33,303 bases of DNA from Spirochaetales bacterium (GTDB taxonomy: Bacteria > Spirochaetota > GWE2-31-10). The notes under the pieces are model-generated. The model saw only the letters and a program-made list of their open reading frames with translations. It made no database searches and was not told where the DNA came from. Both the position numbers and the translations under genes were made by a program. Shown piece by piece: positions 15,908-24,350 of the stretch (within the stretch, counting starts at the first letter, position 1; each line of letters opens with the position of its first letter). The stretch lies in contig JAGANG010000039.1 in the NCBI GenBank assembly GCA_017624275.1, forward strand, positions 1 through 33,303, read 5' to 3'.

Positions 15908-15998
15908 TAATGAAAGGATTCGACAAAATTAAATCTATTGCTATGCAGTTCCGAATATAAACCCAAATATTAAAATCCGGTGAATGGAGGCACAGATT
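15908..15998 (+). other. flgK-flgL gap with two GGA motifs
   Basis: The 91-nt leader of flgL carries AAAGGAT (about 15912-15918) and AATGGAGG (15983-15990). The second contains the flgL ribosome site. Both fit the loose CsrA core ANGGA. With csrA in the same operon, CsrA control of flgL translation is possible but unproven. Confidence 0.25.
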
Positions 15999-17249
15999 AT
16001 GAGTATTTACAGAATAGGAACTAATACAACAAACGAAAACAGTATGTATCACTTGACTACTCGTGAATATATGATGGACAAAGTGAACAATCAGATTAGT
16101 ACCGGCAAAAAACACCGGTTACCGAGTGAAAGTCCGGTAGATGTGACACAGGCAATGACTTTTCACAGCAAAATGTTCAAAATTGAACAATTGGAACGTA
16201 ATATAAATGACCTTGCAAGTGAAAGAATGTTGGCTGAATCGAAAATGTCTTCGACTATCGATATGTTGCAACGTGTAAGAGAACTTGCCGTACAAGGTGC
16301 AAACGGTATTTACAATGAAGAAAACCGCTTGGCTATGTCGCAGGAAGTGGATCAAGTTTTGAGAAATTTAATTTTGGAAGCTAATTCCAAATACAAAGGA
16401 AATTATTTATTCAGTGGTCACCAAAAATATACAAAACCGTTTGAAGTCATAGAAGGTGCCGTAAAAGGTGCGGACTCTGCAATGATTACAGAAGTTCACT
16501 ATCTGGGCGACAGCGGTAAACATTTGCGTGAAATCGATTTTAATGAATATGCATCGGCTGTTCCTGCGGGAAGTGAGTTGTTTTGGGCTGAACAATTTGA
16601 AGTTCACTCAAAAGTTAATACGGCAGATTTTCGCTTGGAAGAAGATGCAGCTATTATGATTGACGGCGTGCGTATAGATTTCCAAAGCGGCGATAACGTT
16701 TATGCTATTATGGATAAAATTAATAAAAGTGACGCTGCGGTAAATGCTTCTGTGGATATTACAGACGGTGGTTTGATTATCAAATCTGCACATCCTCACA
16801 GAATTGAAATGGCAGATATTGAAGGCGGACGTTTACTTCAGAATCTCGGAGTTATCGAAGAAGGATTTCCTTTCGGTCCTAACAATTACAGCAAAGATGC
16901 TGATGTTTTCGGCGGAAGTATTTTTGATGTATTAATCGGACTTCGTGACGCAATGATTCAAAATAATCCCGAAGATATCGGCGGACGTTATTTAGGTGCA
17001 TTGGATGAAGCCGTAAATAATATTACTTTCCATCAGGCAAAAACAGGTGCATTGCAAAATCGTCTTGATTATTTGTCTGAACGTTTAGGTGATGATAAGG
17101 CTGCATATACGGAAACAATGTCAAAACTTGAAGATGTTGATATGGCCAAAGCTTTGACTGATTTATCTGCATTAGATTTTGCACATAAAGCTGCATTGTC
17201 CAGTTTGGCAAAAATTACGAAAACATCTTTGATGGATTTCTTGCGATAG
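15999..17249 (+). CDS. flgL: Flagellar hook-associated protein 3 (FlgL)
   Basis: A 416-residue flagellin-like junction protein placed between FlgK and the filament. The N terminus (MSIYRIGTNTTNENSMYHLT...VNNQISTGKKHRLPSESPVD) and the C terminus (MAKALTDLSALDFAHKAALSSLAKITKTSLMDFLR) are the conserved D0/D1 helices of the flagellin/FlgL superfamily. GNYLFSGHQ near residue 135 is typical of FlgL. The frame is open from an ATG at 15984, but that ATG is part of the ribosome site (GGAGG at 15986-15990, 8 nt before the ATG at 15999). fliW follows after 3 nt. Confidence 0.95.
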   Translation: MSIYRIGTNTTNENSMYHLTTREYMMDKVNNQISTGKKHRLPSESPVDVTQAMTFHSKMFKIEQLERNINDLASERMLAESKMSSTIDMLQRVRELAVQGANGIYNEENRLAMSQEVDQVLRNLILEANSKYKGNYLFSGHQKYTKPFEVIEGAVKGADSAMITEVHYLGDSGKHLREIDFNEYASAVPAGSELFWAEQFEVHSKVNTADFRLEEDAAIMIDGVRIDFQSGDNVYAIMDKINKSDAAVNASVDITDGGLIIKSAHPHRIEMADIEGGRLLQNLGVIEEGFPFGPNNYSKDADVFGGSIFDVLIGLRDAMIQNNPEDIGGRYLGALDEAVNNITFHQAKTGALQNRLDYLSERLGDDKAAYTETMSKLEDVDMAKALTDLSALDFAHKAALSSLAKITKTSLMDFLR

Positions 17250-17252
17250 TTT

Positions 17253-17663
17253 ATGGAGATTTTAACAGAGGTTTTTGGGAAAATAGAAATTTCGGAAGAG
17301 CAGTTCGTATTTTTTGAAAATGGTTTATCTAAAGTTACGACTGTTCGTGATTATGTGTTATTGCCTGTAAGTGAAGACAAAATATTATATTGCTTGCAGG
17401 CAAGAGATTATCCTGAAATTTCTTTTTTCCTGATAGATCCGTTTGTTGTAAGAAAAGATTTTCGATTGCAAATTGAGCCTGAAAAATTGCAAGCAATGGG
17501 ATGCAACGATGATATTTTACCGGATGAAGTAATTGTTCTTTGTCCTTTTATAAAGGGTAATGAACCGGGAGAATTCAGCGTTGATTTTTATTCGCCGATT
17601 TTGATTAATCGAGTAATGCGACAAGGTTTGCAAGCGGTAAATGAATGGAAAATTACAGAGTAA
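17253..17663 (+). CDS. fliW: FliW paralogue 1 (divergent)
   Basis: A 136-residue FliW-family protein. FliW binds flagellin and, when free, binds and inhibits the translational repressor CsrA. The N-terminal FGKIEISEEQFVFFENGL and the DPFVV segment match the family. The usual NL.GPLVIN motif near the C terminus is altered to DFYSPILINRVMRQGLQAV, losing the GP pair. The N-terminal G-L-P/F-G-F turn is also changed (GLSKV). It starts 3 nt after flgL with no evident ribosome site, so translational coupling is likely. A second, more canonical fliW follows directly, so this copy may have a changed partner, for example FlgL, a different flagellin, or no CsrA binding. Confidence 0.85.
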   Translation: MEILTEVFGKIEISEEQFVFFENGLSKVTTVRDYVLLPVSEDKILYCLQARDYPEISFFLIDPFVVRKDFRLQIEPEKLQAMGCNDDILPDEVIVLCPFIKGNEPGEFSVDFYSPILINRVMRQGLQAVNEWKITE

Positions 17664-17707
17664 ATAAAATTGCATGATATTAGAAATATTATGAGGTAAA
17701 AAAATAA

Positions 17708-18148
17708 ATGAAAGTTCAAACAAGAGTCTTTGGAGAAATTGAAATTTCAGAAAACCAGAAAATATTTATAGAAGAAGGTTTGTTTGGTTTGGAGGATATT
17801 CAAGAATATATCCTTTTGAATAGTAATGAAGACAGTCCGTTTTATTGGTTGCAAGCTATGAATATACCGGAGATAGCTTTTCTTCTTGTAGATCCTACTT
17901 TAGTAGTAAAAGATTATAAATTATCGGTAGTTGAAGGTGATTTGGAATCGATAGGACTCAAAGAAAGTGATGATTATTTGTTGTTCAGTATTGTTAATTT
18001 GAATAATGATCCGTCTAAGACGACAGTAAATCTTTTGGGACCGTTGGTAATTAACAATAAAAATCATAAAGCTAAACAAGTAATCAGTACAAATGAACAA
18101 TATTCAGTTCGTCAACCTCTTCATTCGGAAAAGGAGGGGGCATGCTGA
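17708..18148 (+). CDS. fliW: FliW paralogue 2 (canonical)
   Basis: A 146-residue flagellar assembly factor. FGEIEISENQKIFIEEGLFGLEDIQEY at the N terminus, VDPTLVV in the middle, and NLLGPLVINNKNHKAKQVI at the C terminus match the standard FliW pattern. A short polar tail follows. GAGG lies upstream of the ATG. Its last 7 nt overlap csrA, the typical fliW-csrA arrangement reflecting their partner-switch: FliW held by flagellin frees CsrA to repress flagellin translation. It shares clear similarity with the preceding copy over the full length, indicating tandem duplication. Confidence 0.93.
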   Translation: MKVQTRVFGEIEISENQKIFIEEGLFGLEDIQEYILLNSNEDSPFYWLQAMNIPEIAFLLVDPTLVVKDYKLSVVEGDLESIGLKESDDYLLFSIVNLNNDPSKTTVNLLGPLVINNKNHKAKQVISTNEQYSVRQPLHSEKEGAC

Positions 18149-18369
18149 TTTTAGCAAGAAAGGAAAATGAAGCAATCGTAATCGGCGATAATATCGAAGT
18201 TACGATTGTAAGCATTAAGGGAGATTACGTAAAAATAGGAATTAATGCTCCCGAGAATGTGAAAGTATTCCGGAAAGAAATTTTTACGGATATACAAGAT
18301 GCAAACCGGGAATCTGTTGTTAATCCGGATGCAGTAAAAAACTTAGGTCATTTGTTAAAAAAGAAATAA
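18142..18369 (+). CDS. csrA: Carbon storage regulator CsrA
   Basis: A 75-residue RNA-binding homodimer that represses or stabilises mRNAs by binding GGA motifs, classically flagellin mRNA. MLILARKENEAIVIGDNIEVTIV forms the first strands, and residues about 37-48 (ENVKVFRKEIF) hold the RNA-binding Arg. The C-terminal tail is longer than in gamma-proteobacteria, as in FliW-regulated CsrA proteins. A very strong ribosome site (AAAGGAGGGGG) inside the end of fliW precedes the ATG, and that site itself contains an AAGGA motif, which would permit autoregulation. The operon ends at the terminator just downstream. Confidence 0.96.
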   Translation: MLILARKENEAIVIGDNIEVTIVSIKGDYVKIGINAPENVKVFRKEIFTDIQDANRESVVNPDAVKNLGHLLKKK

Positions 18370-18376
18370 AGAATTT

Positions 18377-18433
18377 AAAATGTACTTCTTAAAGTTGAAT
18401 GAATACGATTTGGCTTTGGGAAGTACATTTTTT
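18377..18433 (+). terminator. Terminator of the flagellar/csrA operon
   Basis: Arms AAAATGTACTT (18377-18387) and AAGTACATTTT (18421-18431), with an inner AAAG/CTTT pairing and a T-tract to 18433. The loop is long (about 33 nt). Confidence 0.75.
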
Positions 18434-18496
18434 ATTTACTTACTGCTTTTCTCAATTCTCATATTTATTTAAAAAATATTTTAATGCTGTTCATGA

Positions 18497-18526
18497 TTTA
18501 CAACTACCTTGACAAAATGGTATAAA
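18497..18526 (+). promoter_or_regulatory. Promoter of pflBA
   Basis: TTTACA (18497-18502), 18 bp, TATAAA (18521-18526), about 48 nt before the pflB start. A TTGACA at 18509-18514 lies between the boxes and is too close to TATAAA to be its -35. Confidence 0.5.
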
Positions 18527-18574
18527 AGGACTGTTTAGGCATATTATTTCTAATCAGACAATTTGGAGGTAGTT

Positions 18575-20809
18575 ATGATAGATTTTGAACAGTGGGATGG
18601 TTTCCGCAAAGACGGCTGGAATGTTCGTGTAGATGTAAGAAATTTTATACAGAAAAATTTTATGGAGTACGAAGGTGACGAAAGTTTTCTTTGTGGACCG
18701 ACAGAAAAAACAACTACTATTTGGAATAAACTTTTAGATTTAATGAAAGAGGAAAGAAAGAAAGGAATTCTTGATGTTGAAACAACGCTTCCTTCTTCTA
18801 TTACTTCTCATAGTGCAGGTTATATAGATAAAGAAAATGAAGTTATCGTAGGATTGCAAACAGATAAACCTCTAAAGCGTGGTATTTATCCTAGAGGCGG
18901 TTTGAGAATGGTAAAAACCGCTCTTGAAGCTTTTGGGTATTATCTTGATCCTATTACGGAAATGATTTTTACTCAGCACAGAAAAACTCATAATGACGGA
19001 GTTTTTGATTGTTATACAGAAGAAATGCGTGCTGCTAGAAGTGCTGCTCTTTTGACCGGTTTACCGGATGCATACGGACGTGGACGTATTATCGGTGATT
19101 ATCGTCGTGTAGCCTTGTATGGTGTAGATTGGTTGATAAGAGATAAAAAAGAGCAAAAGCGTTTATTAAATGTTCCTGTAATGACAGATGAAATCATTCG
19201 TCAGCGTGAAGAAATTGAAATGCAAATTGATTCATTGGAAGAATTAAAAATAATGGCGTCTTCTTATGGTTTCGATATCAGCAAACCAGCCGGAAATGCA
19301 AAAGAAGCATTCCAATGGGTTTATTTTGCTTATCTTGCAGCAGTAAAAGAACAAGACGGTGCTGCGATGTCATTAGGACGTGTATCTACATTCCTTGATA
19401 TTTATACAGAAAGAGATTTAAGAAACGGCGTATTAACAGAAGAAGAAGTTCAGGAATTAGTTGACCAATTTGTAATAAAATTAAGAATTGTACGATTCCT
19501 TCGAACTCCTGAATACAATGCTTTGTTCTCCGGCGATCCGACTTGGGTAACAGAATCAATCGGCGGAATGTCTTTTGACGGACGTTCTCTTGTAACAAAA
19601 AATAGTTTCCGTTTCCTTCATACATTAAGAAATTTAGGTCCGGCACCGGAACCGAATTTAACAGTTTTGTGGTCTGAGCGTTTGCCTAGAAAATTTAAAA
19701 CATTTTGTACAAAAACATCTATTGATACGTCTGCTATTCAATATGAAAGTGACGATTTAATGCGTCAATATTACGGAGATGATTACGCAATAGCTTGTTG
19801 TGTATCGGCAATGCGTGTCGGAAAACAAATGCAGTTCTTCGGTGCCAGAGCGAATCTTGCAAAAGCTTTGCTTTATACAATCAACGGCGGTATTGATGAG
19901 CGTACAAAAAAACAAGTAGGGCCGAAAGTTGAGCCGATTCGTGATGAATATCTTGATTTTGATACCGTAATGGAAAAATACGACAATATGCTTGAATGGC
20001 TTGCCGGATTGTATATCAGAACATTGAATGTTATTCATTACAATCATGATAAATATGCATACGAATCATTGCAAATGGCTTTGCATGATAAAGAAATAGT
20101 AAGAACTATGGCTACGGGAATCGCCGGGTTGTCTGTAGTTGCCGATTCTTTATCAGCTATCAAATATGCAAAAGTAAAAGTTATTCGTGATGAAGACGGA
20201 ATTGCAATTGACTACCAAACAGAAGGGGATTTCCCTAAATATGGTAATAATGATGATCGTGTAGACTTGATTGCATACGATGTTGTAGAGCGTTTTATGA
20301 ACAAATTACGTAAACAATCAACATACAGAGATTCTACACCGACAACATCTATTCTTACTATTACGTCTAATGTTGTTTACGGTAAAAAAACCGGAGCTAC
20401 ACCGGACGGAAGAAGAGCCGGAGAAGCTTTTGCTCCCGGAGCTAATCCAATGCACGGTCGAGACAAACTCGGAGCTGCGGCTTCATTATTTTCTGTTGCG
20501 AAACTTCCTTATTGTCATGCACAAGACGGTATTTCAAATACATTCTCTATTGTTCCTGATGCGTTGGGTGCTTCTGAAGAGGAAAAAGTAAATAACTTGG
20601 CTTCATTGCTTGATGCATACTTCAATCAAGGAGCTCATCATTTAAATGTAAATGTATTTAATAGAGAGACTTTGATTGATGCAATGGAACATCCTGAAAA
20701 ATATCCGCAACTTACCGTAAGAGTTTCCGGTTATGCAGTTAATTTTATAAAATTGACTCCGGAACAACAACGTGAAGTAATCAGCAGAACTTTCCATGAG
20801 CAATATTAA
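18575..20809 (+). CDS. pflB: Pyruvate formate-lyase (formate C-acetyltransferase)
   Basis: A 744-residue glycyl-radical enzyme that splits pyruvate with CoA into acetyl-CoA and formate under anaerobic conditions. The adjacent catalytic cysteines C408 and C409 occur in AIACCVSAM, and the glycyl radical residue G719 in RVSGYAV near the C terminus. Length and order match the family. The frame extends to an upstream TTG at 18563, but GGAGG there is the ribosome site for the ATG at 18575, so the latter is used. Its end overlaps pflA by 14 nt. It marks an anaerobic, mixed-acid lifestyle and supplies acetyl-CoA for ATP formation and for the citrate synthase seen upstream. Confidence 0.97.
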   Translation: MIDFEQWDGFRKDGWNVRVDVRNFIQKNFMEYEGDESFLCGPTEKTTTIWNKLLDLMKEERKKGILDVETTLPSSITSHSAGYIDKENEVIVGLQTDKPLKRGIYPRGGLRMVKTALEAFGYYLDPITEMIFTQHRKTHNDGVFDCYTEEMRAARSAALLTGLPDAYGRGRIIGDYRRVALYGVDWLIRDKKEQKRLLNVPVMTDEIIRQREEIEMQIDSLEELKIMASSYGFDISKPAGNAKEAFQWVYFAYLAAVKEQDGAAMSLGRVSTFLDIYTERDLRNGVLTEEEVQELVDQFVIKLRIVRFLRTPEYNALFSGDPTWVTESIGGMSFDGRSLVTKNSFRFLHTLRNLGPAPEPNLTVLWSERLPRKFKTFCTKTSIDTSAIQYESDDLMRQYYGDDYAIACCVSAMRVGKQMQFFGARANLAKALLYTINGGIDERTKKQVGPKVEPIRDEYLDFDTVMEKYDNMLEWLAGLYIRTLNVIHYNHDKYAYESLQMALHDKEIVRTMATGIAGLSVVADSLSAIKYAKVKVIRDEDGIAIDYQTEGDFPKYGNNDDRVDLIAYDVVERFMNKLRKQSTYRDSTPTTSILTITSNVVYGKKTGATPDGRRAGEAFAPGANPMHGRDKLGAAASLFSVAKLPYCHAQDGISNTFSIVPDALGASEEEKVNNLASLLDAYFNQGAHHLNVNVFNRETLIDAMEHPEKYPQLTVRVSGYAVNFIKLTPEQQREVISRTFHEQY

Positions 20810-21545
20810 TATGGTGAAAGGGAAGATTCATTCTTATCATACATTGACAGCCATTGACGGACCGGGATTGCGTTTCTTGTTGTTCCTTCAAGGCTGTCCT
20901 TTGCGTTGTATGTATTGTCACAATCCCGATTCTTGGAAACAAGAAGATTTTCAAGAAGAACGTACTGCAGAAGAGATTTTGGAGATGTTTGATAAATATC
21001 GAAAAATTTGCAGCGGCGGGATTACGATTTCCGGCGGTGAACCGTTAATGCAAAAAGATTTTCTTTCGAAACTTGTACATTTGTTTTCGAAAGAAAATAT
21101 TCACACTGCGATTGACACTGCCGGTTCTATTCCGTTGAATGACTCTATGCAGCTTATAGAAGATACAAGTCTTTTTATTTTAGATATAAAACATAGTAAT
21201 CCGCAAAAATATCACGAACTTACCGGCGGAGATTTAAATATTACATTAGCGAATGCAAAATTACTTTCTGATATGGGAAAGAAAATGTGGATTCGCTATG
21301 TTTTGGTGCCGGGAATTACTGATAATACAGAAGATATTAAAAAAGAAGCTGAGATTATTGCGGAATTAAACGGCGTGGAAAAAGTAGTTGTTCTTCCGTA
21401 TTCTACACTTGGGCGTGAAAAATGGAAGAAGCTAAATTATACATATCAATTGGAAAATACAGAACCGCCGTCAAAAGAACTTTTGAAATCAGCAAAAGAA
21501 ATATTTAAGAATGCAGGATTACCTGTTTCGTCAGGAAACAGTTAG
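20796..21545 (+). CDS. pflA: Pyruvate formate-lyase activating enzyme
   Basis: A 249-residue radical-SAM enzyme that installs the glycyl radical on PflB using a 4Fe-4S cluster and S-adenosylmethionine. The cluster motif C34-x3-C38-x2-C41 ([15 protein letters not shown]) and the [11 protein letters not shown] motif near residue 75 are clear. Start choice is uncertain: ATG at 20796 overlaps pflB, and ATG at 20811 gives a slightly shorter protein; neither has a strong ribosome site, so coupling to pflB is likely. It stops immediately before yigZ. Confidence 0.95.
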   Translation: MSNINMVKGKIHSYHTLTAIDGPGLRFLLFLQGCPLRCMYCHNPDSWKQEDFQEERTAEEILEMFDKYRKICSGGITISGGEPLMQKDFLSKLVHLFSKENIHTAIDTAGSIPLNDSMQLIEDTSLFILDIKHSNPQKYHELTGGDLNITLANAKLLSDMGKKMWIRYVLVPGITDNTEDIKKEAEIIAELNGVEKVVVLPYSTLGREKWKKLNYTYQLENTEPPSKELLKSAKEIFKNAGLPVSSGNS

Positions 21546-22118
21546 ATGAAAGAAATAATAACTGATTCTTGCACTGTTCTTACTGAAAAAAAATCAAAGT
21601 TTATCACCAGACTATATAAAATCTCATCAGTACAGCAAGTCGATGAGATTTTAAAGGAAATAAGAGCTTTAGAAAAAGGAGCTACACACAACTGTTATGC
21701 ATGGCGATTGGCAGAAAAACAAAGTGTTGCAGAAGGCAGAAGTGATGACGGAGAGCCGTCGGGGACAGCCGGTCAGCCGATGCTTTCGGCTTTGTCCGGT
21801 GAAGATGTAGTAAATGTACTTGCTATAGTGACCCGATATTTCGGCGGAATAAAACTCGGAACCGGCGGACTCGTCCGAATTTACAGCAAATGTGTAAAAG
21901 AAGCGTTAAAAGACAGCGGAACTCAGCCGTTTATTATTCGTGAGTATTTTGAATACTCATTTCATATTTCAAAAACATCGCATATTCAATATATTCTTGA
22001 TAAACTTTCTCTTTCACCGGTCGAGCGTGATTTCTCAGATTCATTACATCCGGTTTATCATTTCGTCTTTTCCGAAGAAGAAAAAATAAAATTCCTGAAT
22101 GAAGCAGAAAAAATCTAA
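21546..22118 (+). CDS. yigZ: YigZ/IMPACT family protein (UPF0029)
   Basis: A 190-residue cytosolic protein of the YigZ/IMPACT family. The signature is visible: KKSKFITRL near the N terminus, ATHNCYAWR, SDDGEPSGTAGQPML, and VVTRYFGGIKLGTGGL-like (here IVTRYFGGIKLGTGGLVRIYS), followed by a ferredoxin-like C-terminal domain. The biochemical role is not settled; eukaryotic IMPACT affects translational control, and bacterial members are suspected of nucleic-acid binding. The ATG directly follows the pflA stop codon, so it is probably the third gene of the pfl transcript. No terminator with a U-tract was seen after it. Confidence 0.93.
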   Translation: MKEIITDSCTVLTEKKSKFITRLYKISSVQQVDEILKEIRALEKGATHNCYAWRLAEKQSVAEGRSDDGEPSGTAGQPMLSALSGEDVVNVLAIVTRYFGGIKLGTGGLVRIYSKCVKEALKDSGTQPFIIREYFEYSFHISKTSHIQYILDKLSLSPVERDFSDSLHPVYHFVFSEEEKIKFLNEAEKI

Positions 22119-22299
22119 ATTTTTGGTCAGATATCAAAATTAATTAATGACAAATATTTTCTTATAAAAGAATTTTTAGATAGCTTTAATTTTTTCTGAT
22201 TGTGTAAATTTAAAATTATATATATTCAAATATAGAATAAAAGAATTGGTAATCCGAAAAATGTTTTTTATATTTAAGCATTATAAGCGGAGGTTTTTA

Positions 22300-22845
22300 A
22301 TGCTAAACAGAAAGTTAATAACATTGATGAATGAACAGATGAATAAAGAATTTTATTCTGCTTATTTGTACTTAGATTTCGCTAACGTTTATGAATCGAA
22401 AGGACTTTTAGGATTTGCGAATTGGCACAAGATTCAAGCTCGTGAAGAACAAGATCACGCAATGTTGTTTTATCAATATTTGCACAATAATAATGCTGAA
22501 GTAAAATTAATGACAATTGAATCTCCGGATGTAAGAAACGCAGAAGCGATTAACGGAACAAATATTAAAGGTGAAAAACTTCAAGATTTGCTTAGAGCAA
22601 GTTTGAAACACGAAGAATATATTACTTCATTAATCAACAATATTTATTCTGTAGCTCAAGAATTGAAAGATTATAAGACAATGCAATTTTTAGATTGGTT
22701 TGTAAAAGAACAAGGCGAAGAGGAAAATAACTTTCAGAATTTACTTGTTAAAGCTCAATTGTTTTGTGATGACAGTAAAGGGCTTTATTTGTTGGATAGT
22801 GAATTGGCTGCAAGGACTTATACTGCCGCAACTTTGACTGTTTAA
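22300..22845 (+). CDS. ftnA: Non-haem ferritin
   Basis: A 181-residue four-helix-bundle iron-storage protein that assembles into a 24-subunit shell. The ferroxidase residues E17, E50 and H53 (in REEQDH) are visible, with further acidic ligands in the third and fourth helices (KHEEYI, KEQGEEENN). Length matches bacterial FtnA. The frame is open to 22246, but GGAGG a few bases before the ATG at 22300 decides the start. It is a single-gene unit closed by a terminator. No Fur-box-like palindrome was recognised in the 180-bp AT-rich gap upstream. Confidence 0.95.
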   Translation: MLNRKLITLMNEQMNKEFYSAYLYLDFANVYESKGLLGFANWHKIQAREEQDHAMLFYQYLHNNNAEVKLMTIESPDVRNAEAINGTNIKGEKLQDLLRASLKHEEYITSLINNIYSVAQELKDYKTMQFLDWFVKEQGEEENNFQNLLVKAQLFCDDSKGLYLLDSELAARTYTAATLTV

Positions 22846-22893
22846 GTCATTTTAAAGAAGTAGATAAATTAGTTTTATCATTTTTTATACCCT

Positions 22894-22924
22894 ACACGCT
22901 TGTAGAAATACGGCGTGTTTTTTT
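22894..22924 (+). terminator. Terminator of ferritin
   Basis: Stem ACACGC (22894-22899) and GCGTGT (22913-22918) with a 13-nt loop, followed by a T-tract to 22924. Confidence 0.85.
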
Positions 22925-22954
22925 ATTTATGAATGATAATACTTTAATTATTAG

Positions 22955-22996
22955 AATAAAAAAAGAACTTATTGTAATAGCATCAATAAGTTCTTT
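22955..22996 (-). terminator. Terminator of the arsR-ATPase-glycosyltransferase operon
   Basis: A perfect 13-bp stem, AAAGAACTTATTG (22962-22974) and its complement (22984-22996), with a U-tract on the minus strand (22957-22964). It lies about 64 nt beyond the glycosyltransferase stop. Confidence 0.88.
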
Positions 22997-23059
22997 AAGA
23001 AAGATAAATAGATTCTGATTCAAGTATTAAAATATCAACTTTTGGACAGGGATAAAAAA

Positions 23060-24340
23060 TTACAGAATTCTTTTTAATATACTTTTTATAAATTCTTTAT
23101 TTTGACTTGTAATAAAAGCGATAGATTTAAATCTTAAATGAAAAAAGTATTTTAATTGATAATTAATGTATTTTAACCATTTAAAATCATCAAAAAAATA
23201 ATTTGTAGGTTTTTTTATTGTTGCAATTTTATCATTATAAATATCATAAAAAACATTTTTCCATTGTTTTATAATTGTATCTGGTAAGAATTCAAGGAAT
23301 CCGTCTTTTAAGCCATTTTGTCCGTATTCAGTATTTTTTAAATTATCAGTCAATAATTTTACTATTGCATTTTTAAGTTCTCTTTCATTTTTTATTAAAA
23401 TACCGTCAATATTATTTCTTACTGTATCAAGTAGACCATAACCTTTGTACGTGACTACAGGAATTGCGTATGTTTTATATTCAACCGCAGATAAACAAAA
23501 AGTTTCACTTTTTCCGGTAGGATTAGCAACTCCAACTTTTGTTTTTTCTATTAGTTCTTCTTTTTCATTACCGAGACTTCCCAAAAAAGTGACAGATTCT
23601 AAAAGTTTTCCATTTTTATCATTTAGATAATTTAGAATTTTTTTCTCATATTTTGCTTCTGCTATACCGTAATGTCCCAAAACTGCATTTTTATTATAAA
23701 GTCGACCGTCCCCAATAACTTGTAATTTTGCATTGGGAACTTTTTTTAAAATCTTTTTCCATACTTTTGCTAATTTATGAAACCCCTTGGTTGGAATTAA
23801 AGCTCCTACATAAGTAACAATAGGTTCTTTATTTTGTGGAGGTATATATTTATGTTGTTTGATGTTTAGCATATTATAAATATAATCAGCTTTTTTTATA
23901 AGTTCGTCATCAATATAGCAATCATAATGTTGTTTACTGACAAAAATTACTCTTTTTATCATGCTACATTTTTGTAATGATTTTATAACTTTATATGAAA
24001 TGTAGTTGTGTACCCATGCAATTGATTTTAATTTTTGATGTTCCAGTTCATTGTAAAAATCATTATCCTTATTTTTTGGAATAAAAATAAAAATATCAAT
24101 TTTATCTTCAATTGCTTTTTTAAGTGCAGTTAAATCAGAATCAACCGAAGAGGCATATTTATTATGAACGATTGCTCCTTTAGTATACAATCTACAGTTG
24201 TATTCACCGTCACCTAATAAATAATAAAATAATTGTAATAGTAAATATTCACTACCACCGATTCCGGGATTCCCATTCTTAATAATATCAATATTTGTAA
24301 TATCAATTTTACTTTCAAGTAGTATTCCGATATTTTGCAT
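23060..24340 (-). CDS. Glycosyltransferase family 4-like protein
   Basis: A 426-residue predicted cytosolic GT-B enzyme moving a sugar from a nucleotide donor to an unknown acceptor. An N-terminal GIGGSE motif (residues 26-31) fits acceptor-side sequences of GT4 enzymes. The middle has the linker-like VTYVGALIPTKGFHKL (about 175-190), and the donor site shows the E-x7-E pair at E279 and E287 (SETFCLSAVE). The C terminus is basic and aromatic, perhaps membrane-associated. It starts 10 nt after the P1B ATPase stop with AGGAG as ribosome site, so it belongs to the metal operon transcript. The composition is richer in Lys, Asn and Ile than neighbouring proteins, hinting at separate origin. Its link to metal resistance is unclear. 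Confidence 0.82.
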   Translation of the reverse strand: MQNIGILLESKIDITNIDIIKNGNPGIGGSEYLLLQLFYYLLGDGEYNCRLYTKGAIVHNKYASSVDSDLTALKKAIEDKIDIFIFIPKNKDNDFYNELEHQKLKSIAWVHNYISYKVIKSLQKCSMIKRVIFVSKQHYDCYIDDELIKKADYIYNMLNIKQHKYIPPQNKEPIVTYVGALIPTKGFHKLAKVWKKILKKVPNAKLQVIGDGRLYNKNAVLGHYGIAEAKYEKKILNYLNDKNGKLLESVTFLGSLGNEKEELIEKTKVGVANPTGKSETFCLSAVEYKTYAIPVVTYKGYGLLDTVRNNIDGILIKNERELKNAIVKLLTDNLKNTEYGQNGLKDGFLEFLPDTIIKQWKNVFYDIYNDKIATIKKPTNYFFDDFKWLKYINYQLKYFFHLRFKSIAFITSQNKEFIKSILKRIL

Positions 24341-24350
24341 TGATTATCTC

